Positions 47,801 to 62,800 of a stretch of 64,000 nt of DNA are shown one piece after another. This DNA comes from Meghimatium bilineatum. Its lineage: Eukaryota; Mollusca; Gastropoda; Stylommatophora; Philomycidae. The stretch is from assembly GCA_034231615.1 (NCBI GenBank), contig CM067304.1, positions 17,411,944-17,475,943 of the forward strand. Direction: 5' to 3'. The notes under the pieces are model-generated. The model saw only the letters and a list, made by a program, of their open reading frames with translations, did not search any database and was not told the DNA's origin. The stretch's first letter is position 1. Each line of letters starts with the position of its first letter. The translations under genes and the position numbers were made by a program.

Positions 47801-50800
47801 CCCAGATTCGCAGTACATAATAGAGACTTTATCTTCTAGAATCTAATTAATAATAGGAACTGTATCAAAGATTCACGTAAAAAATAAGGGCTCTTAAAGC
47901 TTCTAATAAGTAAAAAAATTAAACACGCTGCCAGACAACATAATTATTAGCACATACAAAAATGCAATTATTGACACATTCAGAAATATGTTGTTCTTCC
48001 ATCAAAAATAAAGATGACGGCCAAACAGCCATGTCATGAAATTAAATTAGTTACATCATAGTCTAGAGTTCACAAATGGCTGATATAATGGCCCCAAAAT
48101 TCCTTGTACAGATTTGGCATGTGATGATAATTTTGTATGATGTTTGGGCTGCTTCTTTCTAGCCAGTTCCTTGTGTTGCTTTTCTCCTTGTTTCACAAGA
48201 TACTATGCCTTTCTTTGCAGAACATCATGTAGCTGTTTTGCACAGTATCTTCTCATGTATCAAGGTTTATTCCAAAGACTTTTAGTGAGATCCTTGCACT
48301 TCTTTCAGCTACATTGACAGCCTTTCTGCACCTCACTATAGAAAAGTATCTTTGATAGATGGCGATATAGCATATGTAGCCCATGCCTTCAATCTCAGCT
48401 AAATATTTCTCAATCTCAGATAAATATTTCTCAATCTCAGCTAAATATTTCTCAATCTCAGCTAAATATTTCTCAATCTCAGATAAATATTTCTCAATCT
48501 CAGCTAAATATTTCTCAATCTCAGCAAAATATTTTTCAATCTCAGCTAAATATTTCTCAATCTCAACACGGGAGTATGCCTTTAAACTAGCTAAACTTTT
48601 TTTAAATCTTAACAAGGGAATATAACTTTAATCTCAGCTAAACTTTTCTCAATCTCAACGAGGGAGTATGCCTTTCACCACTGCCTTTTGTTAGTGTCTA
48701 TTCTGATTGACATCTTCCTCCTCACCTTTTTTACAAAATTCCATAACAATTATTTATCCCCCATCCAGTCACCACTAAATAGGTCTATAATGATGTTATT
48801 GGCCTCACACTCAGCCCAGAACTTGAGGGACCAGTATATGAGAATAATTAGGTTACAAGGGTCCACAATTAACACAGCACCCCCCCCCATATGTGCATAT
48901 TGAACTATGGAGTAAACAGAGTACAATGAAGTCAATCCTCTACACCTTTTATTAAAACTAGCAAGAAGAAAAATATTACCTGGACTTCTGTCCGCCCTGG
49001 TGAAACTCCCAGGACAGTGCCCTGGACAATCTTTGCGATTTTAGGATCAGCAACAGCGAGACGATTTTGTATAAGGTTTGTCACTCTGACATGAGTTTTT
49101 TTGTTTCGATAGTACTCTGTGGTCTCTCCTGGTGCACTGATGACAAATCTGGCATAGACATCTATCATGGACTGTTGATACTTGGGACTGCAGCTCTGAT
49201 TAGTTGGGGCACTTTTCTCCATGCCCACAATCACATTTGTATGTGTCAGAAGACCGAGGTCAACACTGCGCTTCTCCCTGTAAAAAACAACAATACATTT
49301 TTAATGAATGTTCGTTCTCAAACCCCTGCTGGGAGACCCATTATTCCAAAAGGTTGCTCAAAATGACATTTTGAGATGAATTTACCAACATGAATTATAA
49401 ACATCATGACGTCCATAAAATCAAATAAACCATTCACATTTGTGGTAAAAAATAGGCCTATCTTCAAGAACGAGTGAAATTCAGAGACATTCATTTTGAA
49501 TTTGAACATTATTTTCATATAAACTCCGCTGAAGACGGATGTGTCTGGCCACTGGCACAAATAAAAAGAAGATATAATCAGGTGTGTTTACATTTTCAGT
49601 TTGTGTAACTTATTGCTACTTGTATTTAAAGTAATGAAATCTAGATCTCCTTGATGTTTTACAGCTAGTTAGACTTTGGAAATGTCCCAAAATATATTAG
49701 GTAATAATTCCAACATTAGCTTAGATGACAATTGTAGGCCTAATATAGAATTATTATGATCTGACTTTGATGGAAGTACTGATTCAGATTTCAGTATTGA
49801 TGAAGCTGAGGGGGCATTTCCAATGCAATATATATATGCCTGCCCCCCCTTATTTGCATTTTTTTAAAAATATTCAACTGAAACTGTTTTCTCCATGCAG
49901 CTCATTATCAAACAGACAATCTTGTATCAAAGCTATATCATGAGACAATCTTGTATCAAAGCTATATCATAAGAGACAATCTTGTATCAAAGCTATACTA
50001 CAAAAAAACAACCTTGTATCACAGCTATATTATAGGTAACAATCTTGTATGGAATATATGTCATAGGTAACAATCTTGTATGAAATGTATGTTCTACATA
50101 GTAATCTTGCAGAACAGATTTACACAGAACTGAGAATCATTTACCGGTAAATAAAGTATTGACGAGGCAGAACACGAAGAGACAACTAAACTTACATGGT
50201 ATTCTGCCCTCTCTCTACTCTCCAGCCACGTATTTGACTAAGTTTAGTATCTGAAAGCTGGATGTCCAGCCGAGCCTCGGGAACCCACACTCTGACACTG
50301 AGCTGAGCCATTCGTTCAGCAGTTCTAACTAAAATGGTCACATTCTTTGCTCCTCGAGTTTCACTTCCATCCAAGAAAACATGATCACACGAAACAGAAA
50401 CCTGAAAGTAAACTGTCTATATCAAGGGGTGGACAAAGTAATATCTGTCAAGCCTGTGACTAAATTAAAGTGCAATGTTTGTTGTTGTTGCTCCCCTGGA
50501 ATTACTAGCAATATAGTTCTTATACGTGCAATGTGTAAGTCTAATGTAAACAGACACAATGGTTTGGAAAAGATTAATCATGGAGAATAACAAAGAGAAC
50601 AAGGGATGACCAAGACTATCATGATGCAGGATATCCATTCTATTGTCTTCCTGTTTATGTTTAGCACCTGCTCTTCTGTGACTTTGCTGATTATCATGGT
50701 TTTTGTTCTTTTGATATTTATATCCAGTCCATATTCTTGATTTGATTTATCAACTTCATCTATTAGTCTGTGTAGTTCATGTTCACTTTCTGCTAAAAGA

Positions 50801-53800
50801 ACAGTGTCATCTGCATATCTAAGGTTGTTTATTATTTTCCCATTGATCTTAAGTACTGCATTCCTTCTACATGTTTAAAGATTTTCTCTGTGTAGATATT
50901 AAATAGGTTTGGTGATAAAAGGTTCAATACATATTACCTACTCTTTTCCTAATTTCTTCTTTTTTTTATTACCTAGTTTAGTAACTATTGCTGCTTTTCT
51001 CAGACAATTCATTTCACATGAAATGATTTTACTCTACTGCGAGACAGATTTTTACTCTACTGCGAGACATCAAAAACCTGAATATCACACTCGTTGAGTC
51101 TGGTCAGCTTGCACAGTGCACAGAACCATGAGGCTTGCAGACTGACCGAGAAGACAATGTTCTTCTCAAAGGACACGTCACATATAGGATAAGTTAAGAC
51201 TGTTTAAAAACTTGTGCTTCATCAAGGTAAGAGAAAGAGGATGTTGGAGGTCGAATAAAACATATTGAATACATTATTTAAATGTAAACAAATCACAAAT
51301 TAGTACAAAAATTATCAAAACTGAAGCAATAAATTAAACAAATGATTTCCGCAGAAGACGGATGTGTCAGGACATTGGCGCAAATAAAACAGTGACAGCG
51401 CATCAGCGCGAATATAAACCCACTTCCGGTTGTACTCTGCTGAATGCACTGGTAGCAGAAATACGGACACAGCTAAGTAATTTTTTAACTATGATAAAAA
51501 GTTTAAATTTTGCGTTTTCTTCTGGGGAAAAAAATGGAGTGACAATAATGCAAGCAAATGTAACTTCTTTTTCCACAAGTTCAAAAAAACGGAAAATTAT
51601 ATAAATTTGAAAAATGAACAATCAACACACGTTGAGTTAAAATAAAGCCATTTTGTGCAATTCTTGTAGACTGTTTTTCTAATAATTAGAAATTTTTGGG
51701 AATTACGTTTATTTTCATAGATGATATTGTGAAACATGTTAGTTGCAGCAAAAATTCAATCCTGAGATGGCATTTAAGGAAGTCTATAAGATAAATTATG
51801 GCACATGAGTGATGGCGATGCAATAATCCCTTTAGTCATGAGGAGGTAGCTCTTGACAGTCCTTAGTCTTTCAGACAAAAGCACAGGTTCTTCTCAGTTG
51901 TGTAACTGAGGTGACACCAGGACTCATATATGGTTTCAAAATGCGTAAGGGAGATTTATGGATGCATGTAGTCCCAAAAGTGAATGTGCCAATATCTCAG
52001 GATTACCACCTCCTCCCAAGAGTGCAGCACACACTTCTAGACCATCTCATTCTTCTGTCAGATTTGGTGACTCATTCACAGTGACGGCACATCTAGCATT
52101 CCCCATTACCTAGCAGCCGGCCACAAAAGGATAAAGATGCAATGTACGCTGGTCTACATCTCTATTGCCCATGGGATTATTTGATAGAATAAAATTAAAA
52201 ATTTAGACACAATGTGACAATGTTTTTTTTCCACAGATGACAGGTTGTTAGCCTATCCCTCAACTGTCCTTATTTGTCTCTTATCACATGCCTGAAAATA
52301 AGAGTGGTCCTATTCTTTGCACCCTGAACTAGAAATCCAGACCCTAGTGCCAGTCCAGACACTGGCATATGGCACACAAGTAGAAAACATTTAAATAAAC
52401 ATAGCCCTTTATCTGGCTACTTTAAAACATGAACATGAGTTTTGTCTTAAATACCCAGTAATATACCTTGAGAGCCTCCAGGTCTGTAGATCTACAAGTT
52501 GAATCTTTGGTAACTTCCCGGAAAGAGTTGTCGTAAGATACAGCATAAACTTGTAAGTCATAGGAGAGTGGCTTCCCTGTCAGTATAGCAGTGTTCAGAA
52601 TACTCTGTTCCTGTAGATGGACAACAGTAACAAATACAAGAGCTCCTTGACTACCAACAATTTAAGTTTTGTTTTGGATGACCTATTATTAGTCTTCAAT
52701 ACTCACACAAAACTAACCCTAAATCAAACCCAAATTAACCTGCACGACATCGGCATGAATATAAACCCACTTCCGGTTGTACTCTGTTGAATGCAGTGGT
52801 AGCAGAAATGCAGACTCAGCGAAGCAATTTTTTAACTATGATAAAAAGTTTATATTTTGCATTTTCTTCTGGGTAAAAAAATGGAGCGGCAATAAATGCA
52901 AGCAAATGTAACTTCTTTTTCCACAAGCTCAAAAAAAAAAAAAAGGAAAATTATATAAATTTGAAAATTGAACAATCAACACACGTTGAGTTGAAATAAA
53001 GCCATTTTGTTCAATTCTTGTAGACTTTCTAATAATTAGGAATTACGTTTATTTTCATAGACAATATTGTGAAACATGTTAGTTTCATTATGAAATGACA
53101 ATGCAACATTAACCTTTAGGCCCCTACGGTCGCATGATTGCGCCTTGCGTGTGCATCCCGTAGTGCCTGTGGTCGCAATCACGCAACATACGATATCACT
53201 CAATTCCCGAGTACGTAACTTCACGAAGTTAAAGCTTATATGACGTAGAATTCCCGCAACACGAAGCTAGGAATACGTCACAGTTTAAAGGTCAAATTCC
53301 TTTACTCATTACGATTGTAAGAGAGAGAAAGCCGGTTGAATTTGTCAACGCATTTCTAGAGCGACTTTAGCCATTTTCAGCCGTATTTTACTATCAAATT
53401 GAGTACCGCGTGGCATGGGTAAGTGATCGTGACTACATGTTCTAATTGTTGTTTTTTGTGTTTAATATGTTGTTATTTGATAATAATGTGTGTGTATTCA
53501 TTAAAAAGCACAAAAATAATATGTATCAGGGGTGACCTAGTGTTGACCGGACGGACGTTATATGCAATTTCTTCACGTTTTATTAGTCATTTTAGTTCAT
53601 ATTATATTAGTTTTGATATAAAACAATACATATACAATAAGTATAGGTATTTATGAGGATTTTATCAATGTTGCCACACATTGCTCATGTATTAGGGTCG
53701 TCACGAAGATATATTTGCGATTTTGAAAATGACGTTATGCGTTTTTCGCCAGAATTTTCAACTTCAAAACGTGCTCACAACTGTCATATCACACATACAA

Positions 53801-56800
53801 CAACAACAAAAACACGATAATATTCACTATTCACTCCTTTATTTAGATGTGCAAAAATTATTTTGATATCTTTTAAAACAAAAAAGTTATGACGTTTTCA
53901 AAACACCCACCATCAATAACGCAAATTTTCCAAAAAATAAGTCAGGCCCTGGGGGAAGTCTTGTAATTTTAAGCCAGGGCTCTAAAGGTTAAGTATGGAC
54001 ATCGCCCATGTGTTGCCGGGCCCGAAAGGGGAGCAAAGAATAGCAACACTGTTTACCTTCCACGCATGTTGTAAAAGGCCACTAGGAGGTTATGGGATGG
54101 AGTTGGCTGTCCCATCCCATATAGGGTCAGTGACCCAAAGCCATGCTGAAGTCGGATGTGTCAGGCCGAAAGGCGCAGATATCGCAGCAGTGCTGTAAAC
54201 TATGACACAATGCATTCCGTTCTCTGGACTACATCATGCTAATCTGCAAGAGTTTGAGAACGAACGCAGAAGAAGTATGGACATTGTGCATTGAAATTAC
54301 ATCATGTTGTCTGTGAAGTGAGTTGAAAAATATTCTTAGATCTACTCAAGATTGGATCTTAGGTTGGTGGCATCTAAGTGTTTTATTTTGGTTAGTTTGG
54401 TTATGAAATAACTTTATAAATTTAATCATAAATAAGATAAGTATAGGAATTTATTGAAAGAATTTATTTGCCTGACAAATACGTGAGCCAATCATTAAAA
54501 AAATATTTTTCAATGCATTTATTAATCAATACACAATTTAAAAATAAACAATCTGGGATGCAGGGGGCAAGTTACTTAATCTTCATCACACTGTCAGCGA
54601 CTATAGTCGAAAAATAAACACATTTTCTGTAGCTGTTTGCAACTATAAACGCCAGTTGCCGTCATCTCAAAAACACAGAAAACGCGATCGATCGTAATCA
54701 AATGTGTTTCACACGGATACGTACAAATCAGAAGTAAACATATTTAACTTCCTTTTCTGTTGCTTTTCAGCTCGACAGGGTGTTTTTCAATATAAATTGA
54801 CATTGTGGACTACTAACTAGGTACAATACGAGAAGATGAGCCTACATTCCAACATTTTTTATAGTACTCACAAGAGAAATAATAAATGTTATATTTATGC
54901 AGACACTGCTTATCTTACCCTAGATATATTTATTTTTAGGCTCATCTCCCCGTATTCTACTGATTTCACTAGTGAAGATATGTCAATTAGCCTATGGATG
55001 GGTTTTCCAAATGACATCTGCTGAATAGTGCGCTCAAGAATTGCAGATGAAAAAGTCTACAGTAGTCAAATGGAACGTATTTATGCGTTAAGTTTGTGTA
55101 TACAGCACAACACAGCTACCATGAAGGTGCATCTGAGGAGAAGGAATAATCATGGAGGTTAGGGTTAGCCTAGCTCTAACCCTACCCCCTTCCAAAATCT
55201 ATACATCTCTCTCACCTTCATGAAAAAAATGTCAACTAGCCTGACACAAAGGGAAATAATAAATGTACTATTTATGACAACATTGCTTATCTGCCCCTAT
55301 TTCATTCCACTACATTATGTGGGCTCATCACCCTGTATTGTAGCACTGACTACTATGCCTCGACCTATGGATCAAGAAGATTAGTGACATCTACATATTT
55401 TATTTTTTTTTTCACAGATGATATTAGGAGAACATTAGTTTGGCTATGAAATAGCATAACTACAATAGACCTAGGTATGTAGAAAAAAATTTTCAGGGAT
55501 GCTGCACATCGGACATTAATAATATTAGTATAGGCGAGTCTCTAGAAAAAAAGTTATTGCATTTTCCAATCACCAACCCCACAAAAACGCAAATTCTAAA
55601 AAAAACCCCAGATGCAACAGGGAATTTACGTAATTTTTAATGCAGAGCGCTAAAGGTTAAATTGAAATTTGTTTCTAAAATGTGAAACATAATTTCTTTT
55701 GTATCTATTCTGTTAAAAAAACTTGATATAATTTGGGAGGAAGCAGTTAACAAAAGGGTAAATAAAAATTGTTTTATGGACCGCCCCATATAGCTCATGG
55801 GATCTATAAAACACCCAAACTATCGCACTACTACAAGGTGGTTCAGGTGAAACAGAATTGTTAGTATTTCCAATTATTTACCTTCAAGACAGCTACAATG
55901 TTGTCACCCTGGCCAGCAATGATATTGAATTTTGCAGGTACTCTGCTTACTTCAGGTGAGAAGTAAGCATTCCTGGAAAGTCCATTCTTCTTGTAATCCA
56001 CAGTCCACACAACTCTGACAACTGATGGAACACTTGTACTAGAAGGAACCTTAAATTTCCACAGCATTATCTCCTCCTGTCTGAGAAAGAAATTGAAATA
56101 TAAATCAACAAGTTATATTTTTATTTATAACTTTTGTGTGTGCGTGTGTTTTTTTTTTGGGAGGGAAGGGGAGGAGAATGTCAAATTATTTTTGTAGATT
56201 CCTCTACTTACTAGGTCAGAACACTTCTACTACAAAGTATGTCAAGGTCTCTCTTTGTAACATATCCTTTACAGAATGCTGTCCTCCCTACTACTCTGCA
56301 AGCCTCTCAGTTCTGTGCGAGCTGCCTAACATCTTGCAGTACTATGTTGATAACATCTTCGATATCCTGTGTTTATCGTAGTCTTGGTCTGTCTCTAGTT
56401 CTCTTTCCCGGAACTCCCCCCTCCCCCCATGATTAATCTTTCTAAACCACTGTGTCTCTTTATATGTCCGAAATATGTTAGCATGAGATATTTTAATAGT
56501 TTTCAGGAGTCAGTCTTCTTCTATGTTCAGATCTTTGCACGGACGTCTACATTGGTTCGTCTTTCTGTCCATGATATTCTTAGGACCTTTATATAACCTT
56601 TCATTTCGAATGCCATTATTTTCTTGTCCATTGCGGTTATCATTGCCCACATCTCACAACCATATACTACCACTGGAAAAACTATAGCTTCTTAATACTT
56701 GTAAAAGTAGCAACCAGGAATTACAAAATCTCTGATAGTTATACATACTTGTGCTGGTGTTCCATCAGAGAAGTTAAGATCAAATTAGAGATGACTGTTA

Positions 56801-59800
56801 ACTAATCAAGACTACGAAACATATGGAAAAGCAACATGAGTATCGCAGTTAAGGTCACACAATTGACTACTCTTAGTGGACCTGGGACAGAACCAGCAAA
56901 TAGGGAAAAATGACAAATAGGTTATTAAAATTATATAATAAACAAATATGTCAGAAATAGAAATCTGTGATAACATGTATGCGGGTTCCAAGAAAAATAT
57001 CAACAGTTAGCAAAAGAAACTTGATATAGTTCAAACATGTCACTCAACACGACACTATGTCTAAAAAAATCTTGCTGGGAACTGTGAAAGGCAGATAAAG
57101 CAACAGAAGGGGTGCAGGGAAAATAATGGCTTGACAACATCAAGGGATGGACATGACATTGAATTCCGCATACTTGTCCACACCACAGACATTAGACGAA
57201 AATGGAGATCTATATATGTGTTGACAGATCTTTTGCTGCATCCCAAGTCCCTTATTGGGACATGATCTACTACTACCGCAGTGGAATCCCTCTATAGCAC
57301 ATCCTTTTATAACAAATTTCTTTATTTAAGAACACTTTTCAAAATCTCCAATTATATATATTCTTTATACTTATATAATAAATTTCTGTTATTACATACA
57401 TATTTCATTGATCCGGACCAAGTTGTTATAATAGGATTTGACTGTACAACTTCTTCATCTTTGTTCATCCTCAAACTTCTGCTGCAGATTAGCAGGAATG
57501 TAGTCTAGAGAATGGTTTGCTCTGTGTCATGGTTTACAGCTGTAATATTTATGCCTTTTGTCCTGAAACATCTAACTTCAGCATGACTATAAGTCACTTT
57601 GACTCTCTAAGGGATGGGACACGCTTCACTCCACCAAACCTCTTTAGTCGTCACTTCTTACAATTTGCCGGCCATGTGACAGTATTGCTATTCTTTGACC
57701 CCCCCCCCCCTCTTATGGGCAACTACTACTGTATCTGTCATAATCTCCTTTTCTTAGTTTTCAAACTCACTTGAATAACCTGCTTTCAGTTAGAATCTGT
57801 GTTTAGCAAACCCACTGTGTTAATGTCTAGTTCCTTTAGATCATGTTGGCAAATGTCTTTATAACAAAAAAGGCTTGTCATTTGCTTCTATTGTAAGAGG
57901 TCAATTCCCCATAAAGAATATCTTATGGAAGTCTCATAACCTCCATTCAGCATACATTGCCCAGCCTTTAATAAGATTATAAGTTCTGGGTCCAACAAAA
58001 CAAAAGCAATTCAACTTGTAAAATTATAAAATATAATTATCAAATTATAAAAAAATTATAAACAATTTTTTTCAAATGATAAGCAACTTACTGAAAACTT
58101 TTGGTATACTTTACATCTTCCCTGACAAATGCTGTCACTTGTGCTGTTCCATCTTTATCACCAGGCTCAAAGTTAATATTCCATGGACTACCTGCTATAG
58201 CTGAAGCCCCCTCAATTAACAAGTCGCCTCGAACCTTCACTCTGTTGGGAAACAATAAATAAACCATAAACAATATATATACAAGACTGTTGTCATTCAC
58301 ATGTCCAATCTAACATCGAAATATCAAAGTGATTGACAGCATGGATCTTCCACAATACTGGAAGGAATCTTCAAATATTTATTATAATGAATCAAACTCA
58401 AGGGCAGGCAAAGGCTTAGCAGCAATGAAGGTTATGGCTGCTGCGCAATGTGAGCAAAGATTGTTATTTCTTTTGTACCAGGGTTTGGTAGTGGCTGTGG
58501 TGGAATATGCACCTGCAATTCTGACTCTTAGCCAAACTCAGATCGAAAGACTGGATAGAGTCCAGAATGCAGCAATGTGTATCATTCTGGGATGCACAAG
58601 AGACACATCGACAAGAGCTATGCGATACCTACTTGACTGCCCAACAGCTGAGCATAGATTACAGTATTGCCGTGCACGGGCGTACCTTCAAATACATGCA
58701 GATAAGGAACACCCGTTGCATTCCGAAATACAGAAAGTTAAAGGCAGCAGACTCAAGAGAGGAAGGTCGTGGATGGGACGTGCTGAAGATGTAATACAAA
58801 GCGTGTGCCGATTACAGGATGTGGCAGTTGGTGCGGAATGGATAGGTCTACCCACAGATTTCGAAACTTGTTTGAGAGTAGTAATATCACTTAGCAGGGA
58901 ATGCAGAGAATGGTGTCCCACAGCTGTGGAGAAAGAAGTGCAGGCTTTAATCAGTGAGAATACCAAAGAGGGGGATGTGATTATATACACTGATGGATCT
59001 GTAATTAGGCATGTTCGCAGTGCTTGGGCCTTTACAGCTCAGTGCGCAGGTAAAACGATCAAGGAGGAAAGTGGTGCCTTTGCGGTCACTACGAGTAGTA
59101 TGACCATGGAGACTATGGCGGTGACCAAGGCATTTGAGTGGCTACGCACACAGAAAGTAATGCAGGTCTGCATCTTGAGTGACTCTATGAGTAAGATTAA
59201 GAAGGTACAAGTGGGTCTCGTTCGCGAACAGTGGATTGAGGCCTTGAGAAATGCGAGCTTGAAGGCGGTTACATTTATTTTCGTGCCGGGACATGTGGGC
59301 GTTCGAGGCAATGAAAGAGCAGATCAACTGGCATCGTGTGCGATTGTGGCAAAGGGCGATGGGGCAATGGATCGCGCTGACGTTTTGAACTCCTTAAGAG
59401 ATATAACACGCGAGAGTGAGACGAATGTGGATGATGATTCCTTTTCAATGGCTAGGATTAAAGATCAGGGATTGAGATGCGGTGTTGCTAGAGGTGAACA
59501 TTTTGGAGGGCGCAGAAGAATGATGGTCAACCAGCATAGGACCGGTACTGTCAGCAGAAGTGTGATGGCGGATACACTCAAGGAGAGATCGGAGCAACTA
59601 TGGATGTGTCCAGTTTGCAGTGATGATGATCCGACGACTAACTAACTAACTAACTAAACTCAAATGTATATATCAGCTATAATCAGCATCTTCTGTATTT
59701 GTTATAACACTCCTGCACATTAGCTGAATCTAGTATGGAGAACGGATTGTGTTCAAGGTTTGCAGTTTCTTGCGATATCTGTCCCTTTTGGTTGGATACA

Positions 59801-62800
59801 TTTTAATTCAGCATGGATTTTTGGTCGCATTAAATTATAAAATGGGACAGCAAACACCACCCCCTAAACCTTCCTACTTGCCTCTTACAGTATACATGGC
59901 AGGTCATGTTGCTATTCTTTTCTACATTTGTGATAAGCACATTCACAAACTCTGATCAACATCTAATTTTGCACATCCACACATTCTTATTAACATTGCA
60001 TATTTAATCATTCTAATGAGCATCTAATTTCCCACATCCACTCATTCTGATCAACATCTAATTTCTTTCATCTTCAAACTCTTATCAACATCTAATTTCT
60101 TACATCTATAAACTCTGATCTTCTTCTTCTTTCGTTCACTTGAAACATGTCTATATCTGTAATTCTGTCTCCTTAATAAAACTCACTGTCTTTTGTAGTT
60201 CATACAGTGTCCCATAGAGCTTTGATTCCAGTGTTGTTTCCTCTGGCCAATATGTCTCCCTCAGCGTTTCATGTTCAGAACACTCTTGAAGTATATGTTT
60301 GGCACTCTGTGCTGCCAGTACACATGGCTGTGTTGCCAATCTTGAACTTTGTATACATGTGACTGCGGAGTCGGTTGTGTCCTGTTCTGAGACGTAGAAT
60401 TATAACTTGTTCTAGTCTGTTCATAATATGATAGTCATCTTGTGTTGGTGTTTGTGGCTTTCTTATTGACTTGATCATCTGTTTTTTCTGATGGTAGGTG
60501 ATTGGTATATCTGGTTGGTCTTCGGCAGCACCTTCCTTAGCCAGTTGGTCTGCTTTTTCATTTCCTGGTATTCCACAGTGAGAGGGTATCCACTGCATGG
60601 TTACCCTATACTGGTAAGACAATTCGCTAAGTAGTTTTTTCAAGTCTGTTAGTTTTCCAGACTGGAGAGCTTGAAGCACTGACCTTGCATCTGTCCGGAA
60701 TACCACAGGCTGTAGGCCACATCCACTCATTCTGATCAACATCTAATGTCTTACATCTACAAACTCTGATCTACATCTAATTTCTTACATCTATAAACTC
60801 TGATCTTCTTCTTCTTTCGTTCACTTGAAACATGTCTATATCTGTAATTCTGTCTCCTTAATAAAACTCACTGTCTTTTGTAGTTCATACAGTGTCCCAT
60901 AGAGCTTTGATTCCAGTGTTGTTTCCTCTGGCCAATATGTCTCCCTCAGCGTTTCATGTTCAGAACACTCTTGAAGTATATGTTTGGCACTCTGTGCTGC
61001 CAGTACACATGGCTGTGTTGCCAATCTTGAACTTTGTATACATGTGACTGCGGAGTCGGTTGTGTCCTGTTCTGAGACGTAGAATTATAACTTGTTCTAG
61101 TCTGTTCATAATATGATAGTCATCTTGTGTTGGTGTTTGTGCTTTCTTATTGACTTGATCATCTGTTTTTTCTGATGGTAGGTGATTGGTATATCTGGTT
61201 GGTCTTCGGCAGCACCTTCCTTAGCCAGTTGGTCTGCTTTTTCATTTCCTGGTATTCCACAGTGAGAGGGTATCCACTGCATGGTTACCCTATACTGGTA
61301 AGACAATTCGCTAAGTAGTTTTTTCAAGTCTGTTAGTTTTCCAGACTGGAGAGCTTGAAGCACTGACCTTGCATCTGTCCGGAATACCACAGGCTGTAGG
61401 CCACATCCACTCATTCTGATCAACATCTAATGTCTTACATCTACAAACTCTGATCTACATCTAATGTCTTACATCTACAAACTCTGATCAACATCTAATG
61501 TCTTACATCTACAAACTCTGATCAACATCTAATGTCTTACACCTACAAACTGATCTACATCTAATGTCTTACATCTACAAACTCTGATCAACATCTAATG
61601 TCTTACATCTACAAACTCTGATCAACATCTAATGTCTTACATCTACAAACTCTGATCTACATCTAATGTCTTACATCTACAAACTCTGATCAACATCTAA
61701 TGTCTTACATCTTACAAACTCTGATCAACATCTAATGTCTTACATCTACAAACTCTGATCAACATCTAATGTCTTACATCTACAAACTCTGATCAACATC
61801 TAATGTCTTACATCTACAAACTCTGATCTACATCTAATGTCTTACATCTACAAACTCTGATCAACATCTAATGTCTTACATCTACAAACTCTGATCAACA
61901 TCTAATGTCTTACATCTACAAACTCTGATCTACATCTAATGTCTTACATCTACAAACTCTGATCAACATCTAATGTCTTACATCTACAAACTCTGATCAA
62001 CATCTAATGTCTTACATCTACAAACTCTGATCAACATCTAATGTCTTACATCTTACAAACTCTGATCTACATCTAATGTCTTACATCTACAAACTCTGAT
62101 CAACATCTATTTTCCTAAAGCAACCAATTCGTATCAACATCTAATTTTTAAACACAATGAAAGTGTTGTAAATGTTACTCACTGTATAACAAATTCCTTG
62201 AGTGCTGAATTTTTCTCTAACAAAACCGAGACTTGTACCTTGCTATTTGGCCTGAGGTCGGGCTGCGGAACTCTGAAGATAAGATCTTTAATCTTCTTAT
62301 CCTCATAAATTAACTGTTCTCTTATCAGTTGGATAGAAGAGATAAATTTCTTATCTATACTGGCAGGGTTGGGTTCAGCTCGAGCCGGCACTATTGTGTT
62401 GGACATACTGGCGCACTCTTGGTTTTGTTCAACCCGAGACAAGTCATAAGATACGTGAATATCGAAACCAGATATAGTGGAGTTTGTTGTGTTCCACCAG
62501 TGATCAGGGATATGCATACCAGCAACACAAGCATTACTCTCTCCATTGAGAACACAGACTGATGTGTACTGTTCATCTCCTCTAGAAACAAATATTTGGG
62601 CACACCAGCGCTGACTGTAATCTTGGTAGCTATACGTCCGGTCTTGTTTATGTCTCTGGAGGAGCTGTTGAGCTTGGATCAGTACTTGCACTACAGGGTT
62701 GCTGGGGCTGACAGTTTGAGACACAAGATGTGCGCTGACATCCATGTTGTGGATGACATATCTATGCATGTTGGTTTCTGTTTTGTCAAACAGTTCACCA

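Noticed and set aside
48253..48615. 120-residue ORF rich in EIEKYLA repeats, looking like a coiled coil
   Set aside because: It is the translation of the 21-bp minisatellite, both strands are open, and it lies within a TMEM132 intron.
58210..58230. RGD integrin-binding motif in TMEM132
   Set aside because: A bare tripeptide in a structured-looking strand; no family precedent known to me.
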